Origin: Septoria linicola
Lineage: Eukaryota > Ascomycota > Dothideomycetes > Mycosphaerellales > Mycosphaerellaceae
Direction of reading: 5' to 3'
DNA length: 64,000 nt
Assembly (NCBI GenBank): GCA_024114885.1
Contig: CP099422.1
Span: 372,001-436,000 of the forward strand
In this document: positions 10,859 to 22,222 of the stretch, piece by piece
Numbering within the stretch: position 1 is the stretch's first letter
Layout: each line of letters starts with the position of its first letter
The notes under the pieces: generated by a model
Database searches by the model: none
Told to the model about the DNA's origin: nothing
Seen by the model: only the letters and a program-made list of their open reading frames with translations
Position numbers and translations under genes: made by a program

Positions 10859-11742
10859 ATGTCTTCGACAACCTCGTCGTTGGAGCAGCGAGAGCGCCCT
10901 CTGCATGAGCTCCTCTCCCGCGACATGGTGTAAGTCCATCCAAATCCATCAACCCTCGACGACGCCAAGCTAATCACCATCGCAGAGATATCTACGTCGG
11001 CTCAGAAAACACACACTGGGTCCTCCACGAAAAGCTCCTCTGCCACCGCTCCCGCTTCTTCCGCAACATCTTCTGGAACCAAAAGAACGGTCGCAAAAAC
11101 TCCGTCTTCGGTCTCCCCGACGAAGAAGACGGACCCTTCAAGCTCTTCGTCGGTTGGCTCTACTCCGAGAGCGTCCCAGCGCCAAAAGAAGAGAAGGATC
11201 TCTCCCCTCTCCTCGACGTCTACCTCATGGCCGAGAAGTGGGAAATCCGCAGACTACTCCAAGAAGTCATGGACGCCGTGCGAACCTTCTACAACGACAC
11301 CGATTCCTGGCCCTCACTCCGCCGCGTGCAATACATCTACTCCAACACCGAAGACGAATCGCCCATGCGCAAACTCCTCGTCTCGTTCGTCGCGCGAATG
11401 CTCGTCACAAGTGAAGGCGTGCCGCAACACTGGGAGCATGCTCTGCAAAAGAACGGTCAGCTGGCTGTCGACATTATTCGCTGTGTGCAGAGATGGCATG
11501 TGGATCCGGAGAAGCTGCCTGATGTCAGGAGGGAGAGTGTGCAGACGTATATTGAGGAGAGCCAGGAGAACGGGTATAAGGAGGATAAGGACGATGATGA
11601 TGACAATAAGCTTGACTGGGGTGATGGGTTGAGTGTGCCGTCTCGCAACCAGTCGAGGGCTGGTGGGCAGCAGAATGGTGAGAAGGGCCAGAGTGGAGAG
11701 AGAGGCCAGAACGGCCAGAACGGCAACAAAAGCGAGCAGTAA
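10859..11742 (+). CDS. BTB/POZ domain protein
   Basis: Two exons, 10859-10929 and 10986-11742, with a canonical GTAAGT...CGCAG intron; 275 aa. After a short leader, the BTB fold starts directly at the splice junction (DIYVGSENTHWVLHEKLLC) and runs through FRNIFWN and FVGWLYSE to LLDVYLMAEKWEI. BTB domains dimerise and often recruit Cul3 ubiquitin ligases, but no second domain identifies a substrate role. The C-terminus is disordered, with an acidic run (KDDDDDNK) and Gly/Gln/Asn-rich repeats (GEKGQSGERGQNGQNG). Confidence 0.8.
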
Positions 11743-11932
11743 ACCTGTCGCGGAGTTACCGGCAGATGGCGTTCTGTATACCATAATGTATCTTCTCTTC
11801 ACTTCGTATTCCACCCGGCGCTTCTGAGTGCCTTTGGCTCCTCCAATCTTGATGCTCCCCATCTGTCCAGCGAGCAGTCATAAGTTTATACTCCTACACT
11901 TCTCCAATGCCATTATCCAGCTCTTTTCTCCT

Positions 11933-12445
11933 CTACCCCAGCAACGCAGCTCCTGCGCCCAAACCCAACATAACAGCCTGCTCCATCCCAACGCCCATAA
12001 CCGGCATCCCAGCATTCTGCGTAGTCTGGCTCTGTCCAACCCCCGTCTGTCCAGGATTCCCCGGATCTCCGACCATTGTAGTCGTGCTAGCCATACTCGA
12101 GCTCGACTCCCCGGTCATCTCTGCATCCGAAGCAGACGATGTAGAGTTCGTCAACACGGCAATCGTTGTGCTGCCAGAGCTTGGTGCCTCGGCGTCTGTG
12201 TTCGTGCCCATGATTGGGGTGAGAGAGGACTCGTTGGTCTCGGACTCTGTGCGTGTGCCTGAAAGAACTGTTACGGTTGCGCTGAGATCGGATGGAGCGA
12301 CGGTGGAAGCATCGGTGAGGGTCGTGGTCAAGGACTGCTCCATTGGTCCTGGGATTCTGAAGCTGGAAGATGAGGATTCTTGTGCTGATGTGCTGCTGAT
12401 AAGTGCGAGCAGCAGTGCTGCAGATGTGGATATTTGCGCGTGCAT
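11933..12445 (-). CDS. Small secreted Ser/Thr-rich GPI-anchored-type protein
   Basis: A 170-aa single-exon protein. It has a clear signal peptide (MHAQISTSAALLLALISSTSAQ) followed by a Ser/Thr-rich middle likely to be O-glycosylated. The short hydrophobic tail (AVMLGLGAGAALLG), preceded by a Gly/Asn/Gln-rich spacer, fits a GPI attachment signal. No catalytic domain is visible. It is probably a cell-wall or plasma-membrane surface protein. It is convergent with the BTB gene, 190 bp between stops. A 196-aa frame on the opposite strand is treated as a shadow. Confidence 0.68.
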   Translation of the reverse strand: MHAQISTSAALLLALISSTSAQESSSSSFRIPGPMEQSLTTTLTDASTVAPSDLSATVTVLSGTRTESETNESSLTPIMGTNTDAEAPSSGSTTIAVLTNSTSSASDAEMTGESSSSMASTTTMVGDPGNPGQTGVGQSQTTQNAGMPVMGVGMEQAVMLGLGAGAALLG

Positions 12446-12549
12446 GATTGCTGAAGTGTTGCGAGAGGCTGTATACCAATTGAGAAGAGATGCTTAATAG
12501 AAGATGGGAAAGGTGGTAAAGGAACTGGACAGAAATGACTTCAGTACAC

Positions 12550-12930
12550 TTACGCTTTGCCGCTTGCTCGGTTTGACCGAAGATCGCGTGAAAACTGCAC
12601 AGGTGTGCATAGTTCGCACCACACGGATGTGTGATGCCGTTCGTGTTTCTGGTCCGCAGGCGACGTCATGGCATTCATGTTTTGAGTTTTGCTCCACGCG
12701 TCTGCTTCGGACTCGTTGATACGAAGTGTTGCACTCTGTAGATCCGCGGGCATGGTCTGGCGAATTAACAAGCGGAATATGGAATTCGAGTGTTGGATCA
12801 CTGTAGCACATACGGGCAGAGTGGTTCCATCCTCAAGATCGTAGTACTCGAGAAGCCATTGAGAACCTAATTGGTCCAACGAATGTTGATACAATTGTAA
12901 TTCATATTTCCCGCGGCTCATAGTTCGCAT
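12550..12930 (-). CDS. Possible small hypothetical ORF
   Basis: A 126-aa ATG-initiated frame. Its N-terminal half has plausible protein character (YELQLYQHSLDQLG, WLLEYYDLEDG), but no domain is recognised. It could be a downstream exon of the hypothetical gene at 13106-13543, since another open stretch lies between them. I could not find a consistent splice pattern. Low confidence. Confidence 0.25.
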   Translation of the reverse strand: MRTMSRGKYELQLYQHSLDQLGSQWLLEYYDLEDGTTLPVCATVIQHSNSIFRLLIRQTMPADLQSATLRINESEADAWSKTQNMNAMTSPADQKHERHHTSVWCELCTPVQFSRDLRSNRASGKA

Positions 12931-13105
12931 TGTTCAGACTTGGATGCTGGTCGACGATCTGTGCGTGATATGAAGCGATGACTGCTGAAGGCAAGCATGG
13001 AACTCCTGCGCATCTCAGCCTTGTGGCAGTCCAAGACATCGCGCCTTCCTGCGGTTCCTCGCGATTTGCTCATCGTTGTACTCAAGCTCACCTCCGGCCA
13101 TACCT

Positions 13106-13543
13106 TCACGTTGCTCGAACCAGTTCAGCAGCGATGAGGTCCTCGTCAAAGACGCCTCCGCCGTGAATGTTGCGCTTGTGGTCGCCGACCTTGGGCATGT
13201 ACATCTTGAGAAGCTCGCATGTAGCAGTCAGGAGCTTGCGCATAGCAACTTCTGGTGTTGGTGCCGAGTCGCCTTCGATAGCTGGCTTGAGCCCTTGCAT
13301 GACTGCCGCAGTGTAGCTGCTGTCGCTGCCAAAAATGACGATATCCATTGCAGAGCTGCCTCCACCTTCGACAAGAGTGGTGGAAGTGTCGATAGATGGC
13401 AGAGTGCTGACAGCGCGCGCTGTTGGCTTGAGGAGCATTTTCGCGTTCGCTGGCAGATGGTCAGTGGCGCTCCGAAGTGACGGGCGAGAGATGTGCGTAC
13501 CGAGAGATTGGTTGCGCAGACCTGTCATATTCTCGGATGCCAT
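13106..13543 (-). CDS. Hypothetical protein, probable 51-bp intron
   Basis: The frame encodes 145 aa if unspliced. A good intron signal at 13500-13450 (GTACGC, branch-like CACTGAC, CCAG) removes 51 bp and leaves 128 aa (...RNQSL|ANAKMLLKPTARAV). Both forms stay in frame. No domain is recognised. The C-terminal half contains TPEVAMRKLLTATCELLKMY and a Gly-rich stretch. The gene may extend further on the minus strand through unseen introns. Confidence 0.4.
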   Translation of the reverse strand: MASENMTGLRNQSLGTHISRPSLRSATDHLPANAKMLLKPTARAVSTLPSIDTSTTLVEGGGSSAMDIVIFGSDSSYTAAVMQGLKPAIEGDSAPTPEVAMRKLLTATCELLKMYMPKVGDHKRNIHGGGVFDEDLIAAELVRAT

Positions 13544-13816
13544 CTTCGAGATTTGAGGCTGAACTTGTCGTCGTGATTTTGGTTGCGGATGTTGTTGTTA
13601 ATCGAGAAAGACCCGTCAGAAGATGTAGGTTGATGGCAGGTGCTTCACAGCAGCAAGCACACTAATGCGGCAGGTGCGTTTGGCTGTTTGTCGTAACGAA
13701 GCAAGTGCAGGTAGCCGCGATGTAATTCCGCAGGCTCTCAAACTCCTGGCGACTGGACTTCGAACGAAGTACAGTCGTGAATAGTGCGGTTCCCATACAC
13801 CGATAGCACCTAAGAC

Positions 13817-14482
13817 TCATCCATTCGAGCTGTCTCTTCCAAGACTGGCATCAGCATTAGCAGCGGACTGTCTGTGCTCGTTCTGCCTGGTGTTGTCGCC
13901 GTTAGATGGCTTCCCAGTAGACGCGATATCATGTCCCTCATGGCTTGATGTTTCGCTCACGCTCGAAGCCGCCTCTTCGTCTAGCTGACGATATTTTCTC
14001 CTCGACTTCTTCGCTGCACTGGCTTTCTTCTTCCGTATCTTCTCGCCCTTAATCGCCGTTCTTGCCTGACTTCCCTTCTCCATCTCCTCGAGCTTCTCAC
14101 CCAGGAGACGTCTTGCGTTTCTGCGGTTTTGCTCCCGGCTTCGCGTTTCCTGGTTCTTGACCACGATCCCCGTCGGCAGATGCTTCAATTGTACAGCCGA
14201 AGACGTCTTGTTGATCTTTTGCCCACCAGGACCAGTGCCTTTGAGGAAAGATTCTATCATATCCTTCTCGGGGACGACGATCCGTGGCGGCAGCGGTTTC
14301 TCAGACACGCAAGGCCGAGCAGAGAAGGCGCGCATGCAGTACGAAAACCCCGATCTCACGGAGGCATTGCTACTTCGCAACTTGCCAACAAACATTTCGC
14401 GGCAGCGTCTCGAATTCTGATGCAGTGCATTGTCTCTCTTGAAGACAACACACGAGAAGACTCGGCGTCGATCATCGATCAT
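13817..14482 (-). CDS. Mitochondrial GGQ-domain peptide release factor-like protein
   Basis: A single RF-1 catalytic domain without the codon-recognition domains. The GGQ motif lies in GTGPGGQKINKTSSAVQL (GGQ at 86-88 from the ATG at 14482) and is followed by the conserved TGIVVKNQETRSREQN. The rest is a Lys/Arg-rich helix and a disordered tail. This matches the C12orf65/Rso55 class, which releases peptides from stalled mitochondrial ribosomes. A second ATG at 14395 (MFVGKLRSSNAS) would give a better mitochondrial presequence and may be the true start. It is divergent from SLD7, 71 bp between starts. Confidence 0.85.
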   Translation of the reverse strand: MIDDRRRVFSCVVFKRDNALHQNSRRCREMFVGKLRSSNASVRSGFSYCMRAFSARPCVSEKPLPPRIVVPEKDMIESFLKGTGPGGQKINKTSSAVQLKHLPTGIVVKNQETRSREQNRRNARRLLGEKLEEMEKGSQARTAIKGEKIRKKKASAAKKSRRKYRQLDEEAASSVSETSSHEGHDIASTGKPSNGDNTRQNEHRQSAANADASLGRDSSNG

Positions 14483-14553
14483 CGGCGCGCCAAGTTCGTG
14501 ATTCCGTCACGTCTTTCTGGACGCGACTCGAGACCTCTTCTTAACCACAAAAC

Positions 14554-15982
14554 ATGATTTCGAGATGGCAAGGCAGTATAGCTATCAATGAGAAGCAGAA
14601 CTTAGCAGGTTTGTATCGTCACTTTTGACACCGACTCCCATTGACATCTCACAGGAATATCAATATTTGACGAAGATCGTGAGATTGGCATCTCAGCAGA
14701 GAGCACTTTACGATTTATCTCAGTAGTGGAAACATCACGTATTCCTCTATTTGTCTCAGTGGGTAAGCCTTACCAGGTCACTTCTACAAGCTCCGAGAGT
14801 GAGGGATGGCTGTCCAGCATTTTGTTGTCTGGCAACAATGGCAGAGATGATCACTCAGCATGGTGGCAGACTGCACAAACAGATTCGCCTCTCGGAGTCC
14901 TAATAGAGGTGAGCCGAGGCTCGTCGGAGTCTGTAAGCACAGTTGTGATCACTGAGCTGCTGCTATATGCCAGCCGAGACTCTCGAACAGATGCACTTGG
15001 TCTTTATGCATTGCCTTTATGCTCGGATCTGCTCAATCAGGATGCTCTCAACGAGCCTACACCCCCTCCCTCACCACGAGCAGGCAATGTGGAAATCGAG
15101 CCCACCTTTCTCTCACTAGGCATTATAGCACAAGTGCAAAAGCAAGAGGTCATCAACCTGCCGCCAGTGCGGAAACGAAAAACCGTGGCGGACACTTTCG
15201 ACGAGGCTACTGAACGAAGAAAGCACGCTCGCAAAAGCGGCGGAGTCGGTATTGCTGCTGCTGCTTCACGGACTGTGTCCCATGAGACGTTGCCGGTTCT
15301 CAAGCATCGAAGATCGATCAGTAATAATCAAGGACAGCTGCAATCTAGGCCAGCTTCCAAAGCGTCCAGCGTCTCATCTGTGCGTCAGTCAGCCACACGC
15401 GAAGTCTTTGCGCCGGCGCAGGTAAAACGTTCATCACTTGCACGAGTACAAAGTGCTGCTGCTGTATCCGCTACAGACGACGGATGCTCCATCGATGCCA
15501 AAAACAAAGAGATGATCTCGAAAGTCGTCATGGCAGGTATGCGGTTGCACGGCTTCGCACAGAGCAAAACTCGCAAGTCGAGATCAAACTCGACTGTAGA
15601 ATCTCCTGCACTGGAAGCCACTTTCGATCAGCTTGAGATTGAACGAAAGAACGATGAAGAGTACAAGTTGGTATATCACCAAATCTACAAGGGCACGTGC
15701 TTTGCATTCCGCCAGCATATAGGCATCAAATCCTTGGCTATGCACACGGACGCGTTGCGAGAAACCGTGGACAAGTTCTTGGGCATCTTTTGCATTGACC
15801 CTTTGCTCTCACTTGGCGTGGTTGTAGATGACGAGTACACGCCGGGTGGTAGAAAGCTTTTTGGATCGGCTACAGTACCACTTGTAGGCAACCCATTCCT
15901 CGTGGCACCCGTGGCGGGGGCAGAGAGCAAGAGCAACACACCCTGCGGTCGTAAGGCAGCTCCGAAGCAAGACCCGACTTGA
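14554..15982 (+). CDS. SLD7: DNA replication initiation regulator Sld7
   Basis: Two exons, 14554-14608 and 14655-15982; 460 aa. The intron (GTTTGT...CTCACAG) joins NLAG to ISIFDEDREIG. The N-terminal part should be the Sld3-binding domain. The middle is long, basic and Ser-rich. The C-terminus holds a recognisable Sld7 C-terminal domain (KNDEEYKLVYHQIYKGTCFAFR...). In yeast Sld7 holds Sld3 and regulates CDK-dependent origin firing, so it acts in the same process as ORC5 eight kb away, although the two are not adjacent. Confidence 0.8.
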
Positions 15983-16866
15983 AAGCAACACTTTGACGAG
16001 TAGCTGGCACAAGCCATCTTGACTGCTACCGTTTGCAGTCGGTCAAGGTGATACTGCAGCATCACCTTGAAGGATGACCACGTTTTCAGCCTACTTTGAT
16101 CGAGCTACGACGGAGGCTCGTTCACAACGCTTCATCGTTTCACGGGAGGCTTGACCTCAGTGTCTTCCACGCTCAGCGGCATACACAAGTGGATGCCATT
16201 TGCGTGTAGGCGCACGGCAACGCGACACATGCAGGCATGTTGCGCTTCGCAAAGCTGCCGATAGGCTGCTCATGTCGCACAGCTAGTGGGTAGCTGTAGA
16301 CGCGGCAGAGTTTTACCGCTGTACCTGTATGCATCGAGTCCACATGACTGTGGCTCAGCATGCCGGCACGTCGCACGGCTGAGATGGTCACCGACAACCT
16401 CATGAGCTATGCATAGCCCATCGATTGAGCGGTCATTGGCAACCAACAACACGAGCTGGCAGCCGCGCCACGGATAAGGCTGACTGCGCAATTGAAAGTC
16501 ACAAGGCAATCCCACAAATGCTATTCCAAGGCCATGTCCTGCCATTGCACAGACACCCAATCCTGAACATATCGTGTTCTTTACTCAGAAGGTAGTCATA
16601 GATTTTGATTTTCCGCATAATTATCAACAAACACGCGATATCCCAGGCCTCGTAGCATGCTAAGGTTTAGTTCAGCCATGCGACAGTCACATCTCTGTCG
16701 CTGCAATCACCTCACTGTTGACCATATCCGGTATGATGATATCCGGTGATAGCAAGAGCTATTGGTCTTCATCCACACCAGGACAGATAACCTCCTTGTA
16801 GGCTCGCCTACCAATCACAAGGATGCGCTGACCAAGGCTGCGCTGGGTTGTCGCCGAGCGCACGTA
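15983..16866. other. Intergenic, no gene seen
   Basis: About 0.9 kb. Minus-strand open frames at 16173-16560 have no domain, codon or splice support. No repeat or RNA gene was recognised. Confidence 0.35.
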
Positions 16867-16933
16867 TCACGACTGTTTAATATCCGGAGCACCACGAGTC
16901 GTAGGCCACCAGTATGTACAACCCGCTAAAGGA

Positions 16934-17629
16934 GTAATAACATTCTTGGTGCCCTTCCCAACCACACTCTCCCACCCTTCCACCTGGCGCGCCACCGGCC
17001 TCGGCCTCGCAGGCCTCCTCTTCAGCCTCTGACCCCTCGCCATCCTCCTCCCCTCCACCGCGTCTCCAATGGTCGGAATCACAGACTTGAACACCGACGA
17101 AGCCCGCTCCGTAAACGCCAAAAGCATGGCGTTCCCGGGAATTCGGGATGTCGCGGCTGCGGCTGTTCTGTTCTGGTTGCATGGCAGGAAGGATCAGAGA
17201 GGCATGGGTGTGCTTGTGATGGCGTGGACGGTGGTGTGTGCTTTCGGTGCGTGGATTGCAGCGCAGGGCCCAAAGGGCGTGGATAGAGGGGTCGTGGGAA
17301 TGGGAGTTGGGGCAATTGGGATGGGCATTGTGGGTTTGGGGTTGTGTCAGTCCTGGGGATGTGCGATGAGGTATCTAGAGGAGTCGAATGGGCACATGCT
17401 TGACATTTTCGTGCACTGCTGGCGCAGGCCACGATTGCGTACGAGGATGTTCGGGGCAGGTTGCAATTTGGGTCAATATCACTGCGGTACCATCGATGTC
17501 ATGCAAGCCTTTGCCACGATAGTCAATTATCGATCACCATGTGAACTGCGACCTGACTACTCACTATCAAAGAGCCTGGTATGTTGCAGGCAGTCACAAA
17601 AGTCCAGACTTTTCGCGGTGCGTTGTTGA
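16934..17629 (+). pseudogene. DUF4267-type membrane protein remnant with in-frame TGA
   Basis: The frame containing 17069 encodes a small hydrophobic protein. A helix (GLGLAGLLFSL) is interrupted by TGA at 17030-17032 and then continues as PLAILLPSTASPMVGI, followed by MAFPGIRDVAAAAVLFWL and two more membrane stretches. The helix-loop-GIRD pattern fits the DUF4267 family of fungal membrane proteins. I find no in-frame ATG before the stop and no intron that removes it. The domain fades near 17,348 and both ends are uncertain. Readthrough (TGA followed by C) is a less likely alternative. Confidence 0.5.
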
Positions 17630-17824
17630 AGGAAGAGTGTTCCGATTCTCACTTCGAATGAAAAGAATTATGTGCCGCGTGCAATCCAGTCAGGCAAGAG
17701 CGAGACGCATAAGAAGCAAGCTAATACATTAGTGCCGAAAGCAGCGTCGCTTCACTTCTGCCACTTCTTCTCGAAGCTTTCTTTCTTCAAACATCTCTTT
17801 CGACGACACAGAGACGCAGGCAAG

Positions 17825-18824
17825 ATGACGACCGCCGCAGATCGAGCGCTGAACGTGGCGGAGCTCCTTGAGCGGATCCTCCTCCAGCTACCAATGAAAG
17901 ACATCCTGCTCGACCAGCGCGTCGCGAAATTCTGGAGGGATCTGGTCAAGTCGTCGCCGAAGCTTCAGCAGGCGCTGTTCTATCGGCCGGATTACGAGGT
18001 CGAGACCTGGACGGCTGTCAATTGGGAAATCGATTCCAGGGATGACGCGTCGACCGTTGTAGAAGCTGTCACGCCGGGAGTCCACGATCAGTCTGAGATT
18101 CCCCATGACACCCTCGTCGTTGGGACGCGTCAACGAATTGTTATTGGAGTGCCGTGATCCAATAAGCCACGGTGTGGGACACGGCGATTGCAGGCTCCTG
18201 ATCGCTCTGAAAGATGTACGCAACAGGGAAGGCGATGACAACTTCTGGCAGGATATCCGCGACGAAAAGTGCAAGTCGCGTCTGCTACCAGTTAGTGTGA
18301 GCGAGAGCTTCAAGCCGTTGTGGTATGATATGTATCTCACACAACCACCGGCCAGATACGTCGTCACCTTGAACCATTGGGCTAGAGTTGAAGTGAAAAC
18401 AGACAGACGATGGAATGATTGTGGAAAAGAGTCGGGAGTCGCTTGCGGGTATTTAATGCAGAACCTCCTCAAGCGCTACGGCGAGCATGGTCTCTCTCGG
18501 TTGCACGAGCAGCTACTCGAGATCGATGCCCATTCGGGACCGTGCACTCAGATCTACAAGAGTACCATAAGGGGCATAACAGACTTCGCAAAGCTGGAGT
18601 CGCTCGCCGGCAGCAGGGACAAGACTTTGTCCTTGTGCAAACAGGCACGCCAGAATCTGTACTGGCTACTTGAGGACGACAACTACAAGAAGCTCGAGGA
18701 ACATGGTCTGATGGATCGCGTAGTTCCCGACGAGGACGTCGAGGAGCTCGTATGGGGATGCAACCATATGCCTGAGTGTATGGGCGGCGAGTGCGTTGGA
18801 TGCAGAATGTCGACAACAATCTAA
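17825..18824 (+). CDS. F-box protein with unresolved frame break
   Basis: The first part, from the ATG at 17825, has an F-box-like start (NVAELLERILLQLPMKDILL, DQRVAKFWRDLVKSS) and runs to a TGA at 18155-18157. From about 18105 the next frame (+1) encodes the rest (NELLLECRDPISHG, WYDMYLTQPPARYVV, a Cys-rich end CMGGECVGC). No GT..AG intron I tested joins them in phase. It is therefore a frameshift, a sequence error or a non-obvious intron. F-box proteins link substrates to SCF ubiquitin ligases. The C-terminal substrate domain is not recognised. Confidence 0.55.
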
Positions 18825-19428
18825 TTGCGGCATTCCCAGACTTCACCTCCTCAGACACACAACTTGTTCGCCGAGCTGAGCGTGCAAGTCTCGAGCACAA
18901 AATCTTGTCCCGACGCGGGAGCCAAGCGAGGGCATCAAACGCTGAAGCAGGCAAGGGGTAACGCAGTAGTCGCAACGCGCTACAGAGCAGGAGTATGTCG
19001 ATCAGCGTGCCCGATCGTGCTTGCTCAACAGAAATGTGTATGAGGGCAAGAGAAACCCCTCAAATCGCTTTCGCTGTTCACCAGCACGAGCTTTGCTAGT
19101 ATATGTTATATAGCATGTACAATTGCATCGAGAGCTCCAATGCAAAATCGGGCTTATCGCCCAAAAATATCGAAACAGCCGTCCCAGAGAGTCAGTTCGT
19201 GATCCATTCCTGGTCTCGTATCCCCTTTTCCCTGTCTCGCGAAGCAAAACGCCAGGCTGTATGCAAAGCCCCAGGAGGACCGTAGTCTCTTTTCCCTTCT
19301 TTTCCGAAAACGCCTTTCGCAATGCAGCTTGAAACACTTCTGATCCTCCCAGATCCAGTAATCCATTGTGCTCTGTCCAAAGGAGAAATGGAACTATGTC
19401 GAGACAGAAAGTATATGCATAGCTTTCG
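18825..19428. other. Intergenic, no gene seen
   Basis: About 600 bp of convergent space between the F-box gene and RPC82. Several short overlapping frames exist but none has family features. Confidence 0.4.
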
Positions 19429-21657
19429 TCATGAGACCAGACTGGTGTCTTTTCCAGAAAAGTCTCGCAAAAGTGCCACGTGCTCGTCCAATCGTAGAAA
19501 CTGAGTCAAAAGCCTCTCTTCGATCTCGCGCCAGTGCATCAAGTGGTCTCTCTCGACCTGGCTCAGGGACTCTTCTTTCGTGTTCATCATCTCGGCTTTC
19601 TCGATAATGCCTCGTGAGCTCTCCCGCTGACTTGCCAGTCGTTGCAAAATGCGTGACATTCCTTGATATGATTGCTGGAGGAGCAGGCCGGCGACTCGTG
19701 TTTGATCGTGATACCAGAGATACACTGCTCGGCTAGGCTGTCGTGAGTTGTCCTTTGGTACTTCCTGGCCTTCAACAAGACCAGCGAATTGAAGCTGTGT
19801 GAGAATAGAGCGTACGTCTTTGACACGCATCATCAGTCGTGCGGCGATCTCCTTGTCTTCTAGGCGGCCAACGTCGCGGAGCATGCGCACGATCATCGCG
19901 TGCACTTTGCTCAGCCGTGACTTTACAGTCTCATCGATCTCGCGGGCGATGAGAGAATTGGTGAGATTACCAAAATCGACTTTCCACTCACCCCTGCCTC
20001 CGGCGCCGACTCGGCGGCAGAACGTCTGAGGATGTTCTGTCAGCAGCTTCAGGTGCTCGTCAACCAGCGACAGCATCTTATTCTGATCGCGATACGAGGT
20101 GAAACCATTCGCTGGCTGCGTCTCCTCTTCGTCGTCCTCTGACTCCAGTTCCATCTTGATGCCAATATCGCCCCAGTCTTCGTCGGGCACGGTGCGCTTC
20201 TTTCCTTTCTTCGATTTATCGCGCTCGGCTTCGGGCTTCTTATACATGGCCGCTGCACCTGAGATGCCCATTGTGAGATCGACTGGAGTCCATGTCTTGA
20301 GCACCTCTGCGATCTCTGTCGTAGTGGCACTTGGAAGCCGCGCCTCCTGATCCTCAGAATCTTGTTCCTCGTGAAAATCGTCATCGCGTGCCCTGATCTT
20401 CGACTCGAGTGCGCGCAGTAGTGCTGCATAGACGGTTGCAGTGACGCCACCAAGTGCTGCCTCTGCGAACTGCTCCAGCCGCTGACTGCGCTGAGTTATA
20501 GGATATTGTGCGAAGTTGACCGACAAGATCAAATCGCTCTATACAGTGTCAGTAACGTAACCCTGCAAGAGGGTGAGTGGCACAACACAGTACCGGAAGC
20601 TTTGGAACGGACTCGTCCATGTCGAGGTCGTCATCGTGATGAACACCGTTAGGCAGCCCACCGTTCAACTTGGCTCGCTTCACGGCTGGGTTTGTCATGC
20701 CTGGTCGCTTGATCTGGCCTCGAGAGTCGTTGTCGCGGGAGGCAGAGTATTCATTTGCCTCTTGCCGCTTCCGCTTGAGGGTCTTTACCGCAGCCTGGAA
20801 TTCAGACTGCTTCTTCGCGCCGTTGATCTTACCATCTGGAAACTGCTCGCTAAGAACGATCGCTTCAATCTGAGCCTGAAGATCTGCTGCGGGCATGTAG
20901 TTCTGCTTCCCTCGTTTCACCAGGACTCCCTCGTTCAGAAGTGAGCGAAGCGTGTTGTGGAACTGCCCGACCGAGACGATCTTGTCGCCCTTGACCTTGT
21001 GCGCATCGAGTGCAGACACACCGTTGACCTTGGCTGCTCCATTCACATGACCATTACAGCTCTCATACCCGCTATCACGTTTCGAGGTCGGTGTGAAGTC
21101 GAATGCCTGCGCGAGATCTCCAACTCTGGCATGACCCAGTTGCAGCAGATTGGTCACAATCTTCGCCGCTCCATCACCGTGCCGCTCTGCCACAAGCACT
21201 GCTATGAGAGCAGCACGGATCGATCGAGCCGGATTGCGCCAGTCGGCGTGGTAATAGGTTGGTCCATCGTCGACCTGGTGGTAGAGGATGATGTGCTGTT
21301 GGAGGAGAGTGACGAGGGCCTGGCGCATCTGTCGGAGAGTGATGTGTGGGAGCTCTCTGCGCAACTCGAAGACGGTGTGGCGGCCTTTCTGGGCTAATAT
21401 CGAGAAGATTTGCTTTGCGGGTGATTAGCGGACAACGACCACGAGCAGAGATGTGTAAAGGCTCTGCATACGGAGGCGAGATGGCCGCAGGTGTCGTCGA
21501 CCACGAGGGCGCATAGTTCTTGTAATCGCTGTGTGCAGAAGCCGTGTCAGTCACTGGGCAGGCACATTCCAGCTCGCTCACACTCCAAGCGCGCAGAAAG
21601 AGGTGTGGCTTGCGGCGGTGAACTCGCTCAGAGACATATACTATGTACCTTGCTCAT
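19429..21657 (-). CDS. RPC82: RNA polymerase III subunit Rpc82 (RPC3)
   Basis: Four exons on the minus strand: 21657-21649 (MSK), 21528-21472, 21412-20594 and 20538-19429; 664 aa. The joins give RLQELCALVVDDTCGHLAS, then QIFSILAQKGRHTVFELRR, and later KLP|SDLILSVNF. This is the winged-helix subunit of the Pol III Rpc82-Rpc34-Rpc31 subcomplex, which opens promoter DNA for tRNA and 5S transcription. An acidic insert near the middle and the C-terminal LTQLQFAGLVEGQEVPK region match the family. The first exon encodes only three residues and sits behind a 120-bp intron. Confidence 0.92.
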
Positions 21658-22222
21658 GTTGGACAATAACTCTGAAGACCTCTCACGTCGTCAGAGTTCG
21701 TGTTGCTACCGACGATGTCTTCGCATTTGTGCGACGAAGGATTTCCTCGTCAGTCAGTCAGAGAGAGTGAGTCCTCCAAAGTTCACTTGGTAGTCGGATG
21801 GGTGACCATTACCAGCAGTGCGGGCAGAAAGATTCAGAGTGCACGGGCACTAGTTAACTGAGCCAAGCTTGTGAGGCAAAATGCGTGGTGCGGCCGACAG
21901 CTGCTATCTCGTTCACAGAGTCGATAGTAGACGTCCAGACTGGACGAGTAGGTGGCTCGTGATCAATCGCTATGGCACTTTCACTCATCATTCATTGCAC
22001 AAGTGGAAGGTACGAGGTGTATATGTGAATACACATTGTCAAGATCGCTCTTTCCCGGCTTGAGCCGCGGTGATCTAACAAGCTTGACCACCACTTTCTT
22101 TGCTTACCTTTCCATTCGACGTCCCGGAATACTTCGAGCTTTTGCAGGCTGGTTGACGACAGTCAAACAACCCATTGCACCCACCATCCCTCCTCTACCA
22201 CCCGCGAGGGCCCATAATCACC
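21658..22222. promoter_or_regulatory. Divergent promoter region RPC82/QCR2
   Basis: About 565 bp between two divergent starts. No coding sequence is supported. Individual elements were not identified. Confidence 0.4.

Noticed and set aside
11907..12497. 196-aa plus-strand frame opposite the GPI-type protein
   Set aside because: It is antisense to a frame with a clear signal peptide, Ser/Thr-rich body and GPI-like tail; its own sequence has no domain.
16270..16560. 96-aa minus-strand frame in the SLD7 to DUF4267 gap
   Set aside because: No family features, and it overlaps other equally open short frames.
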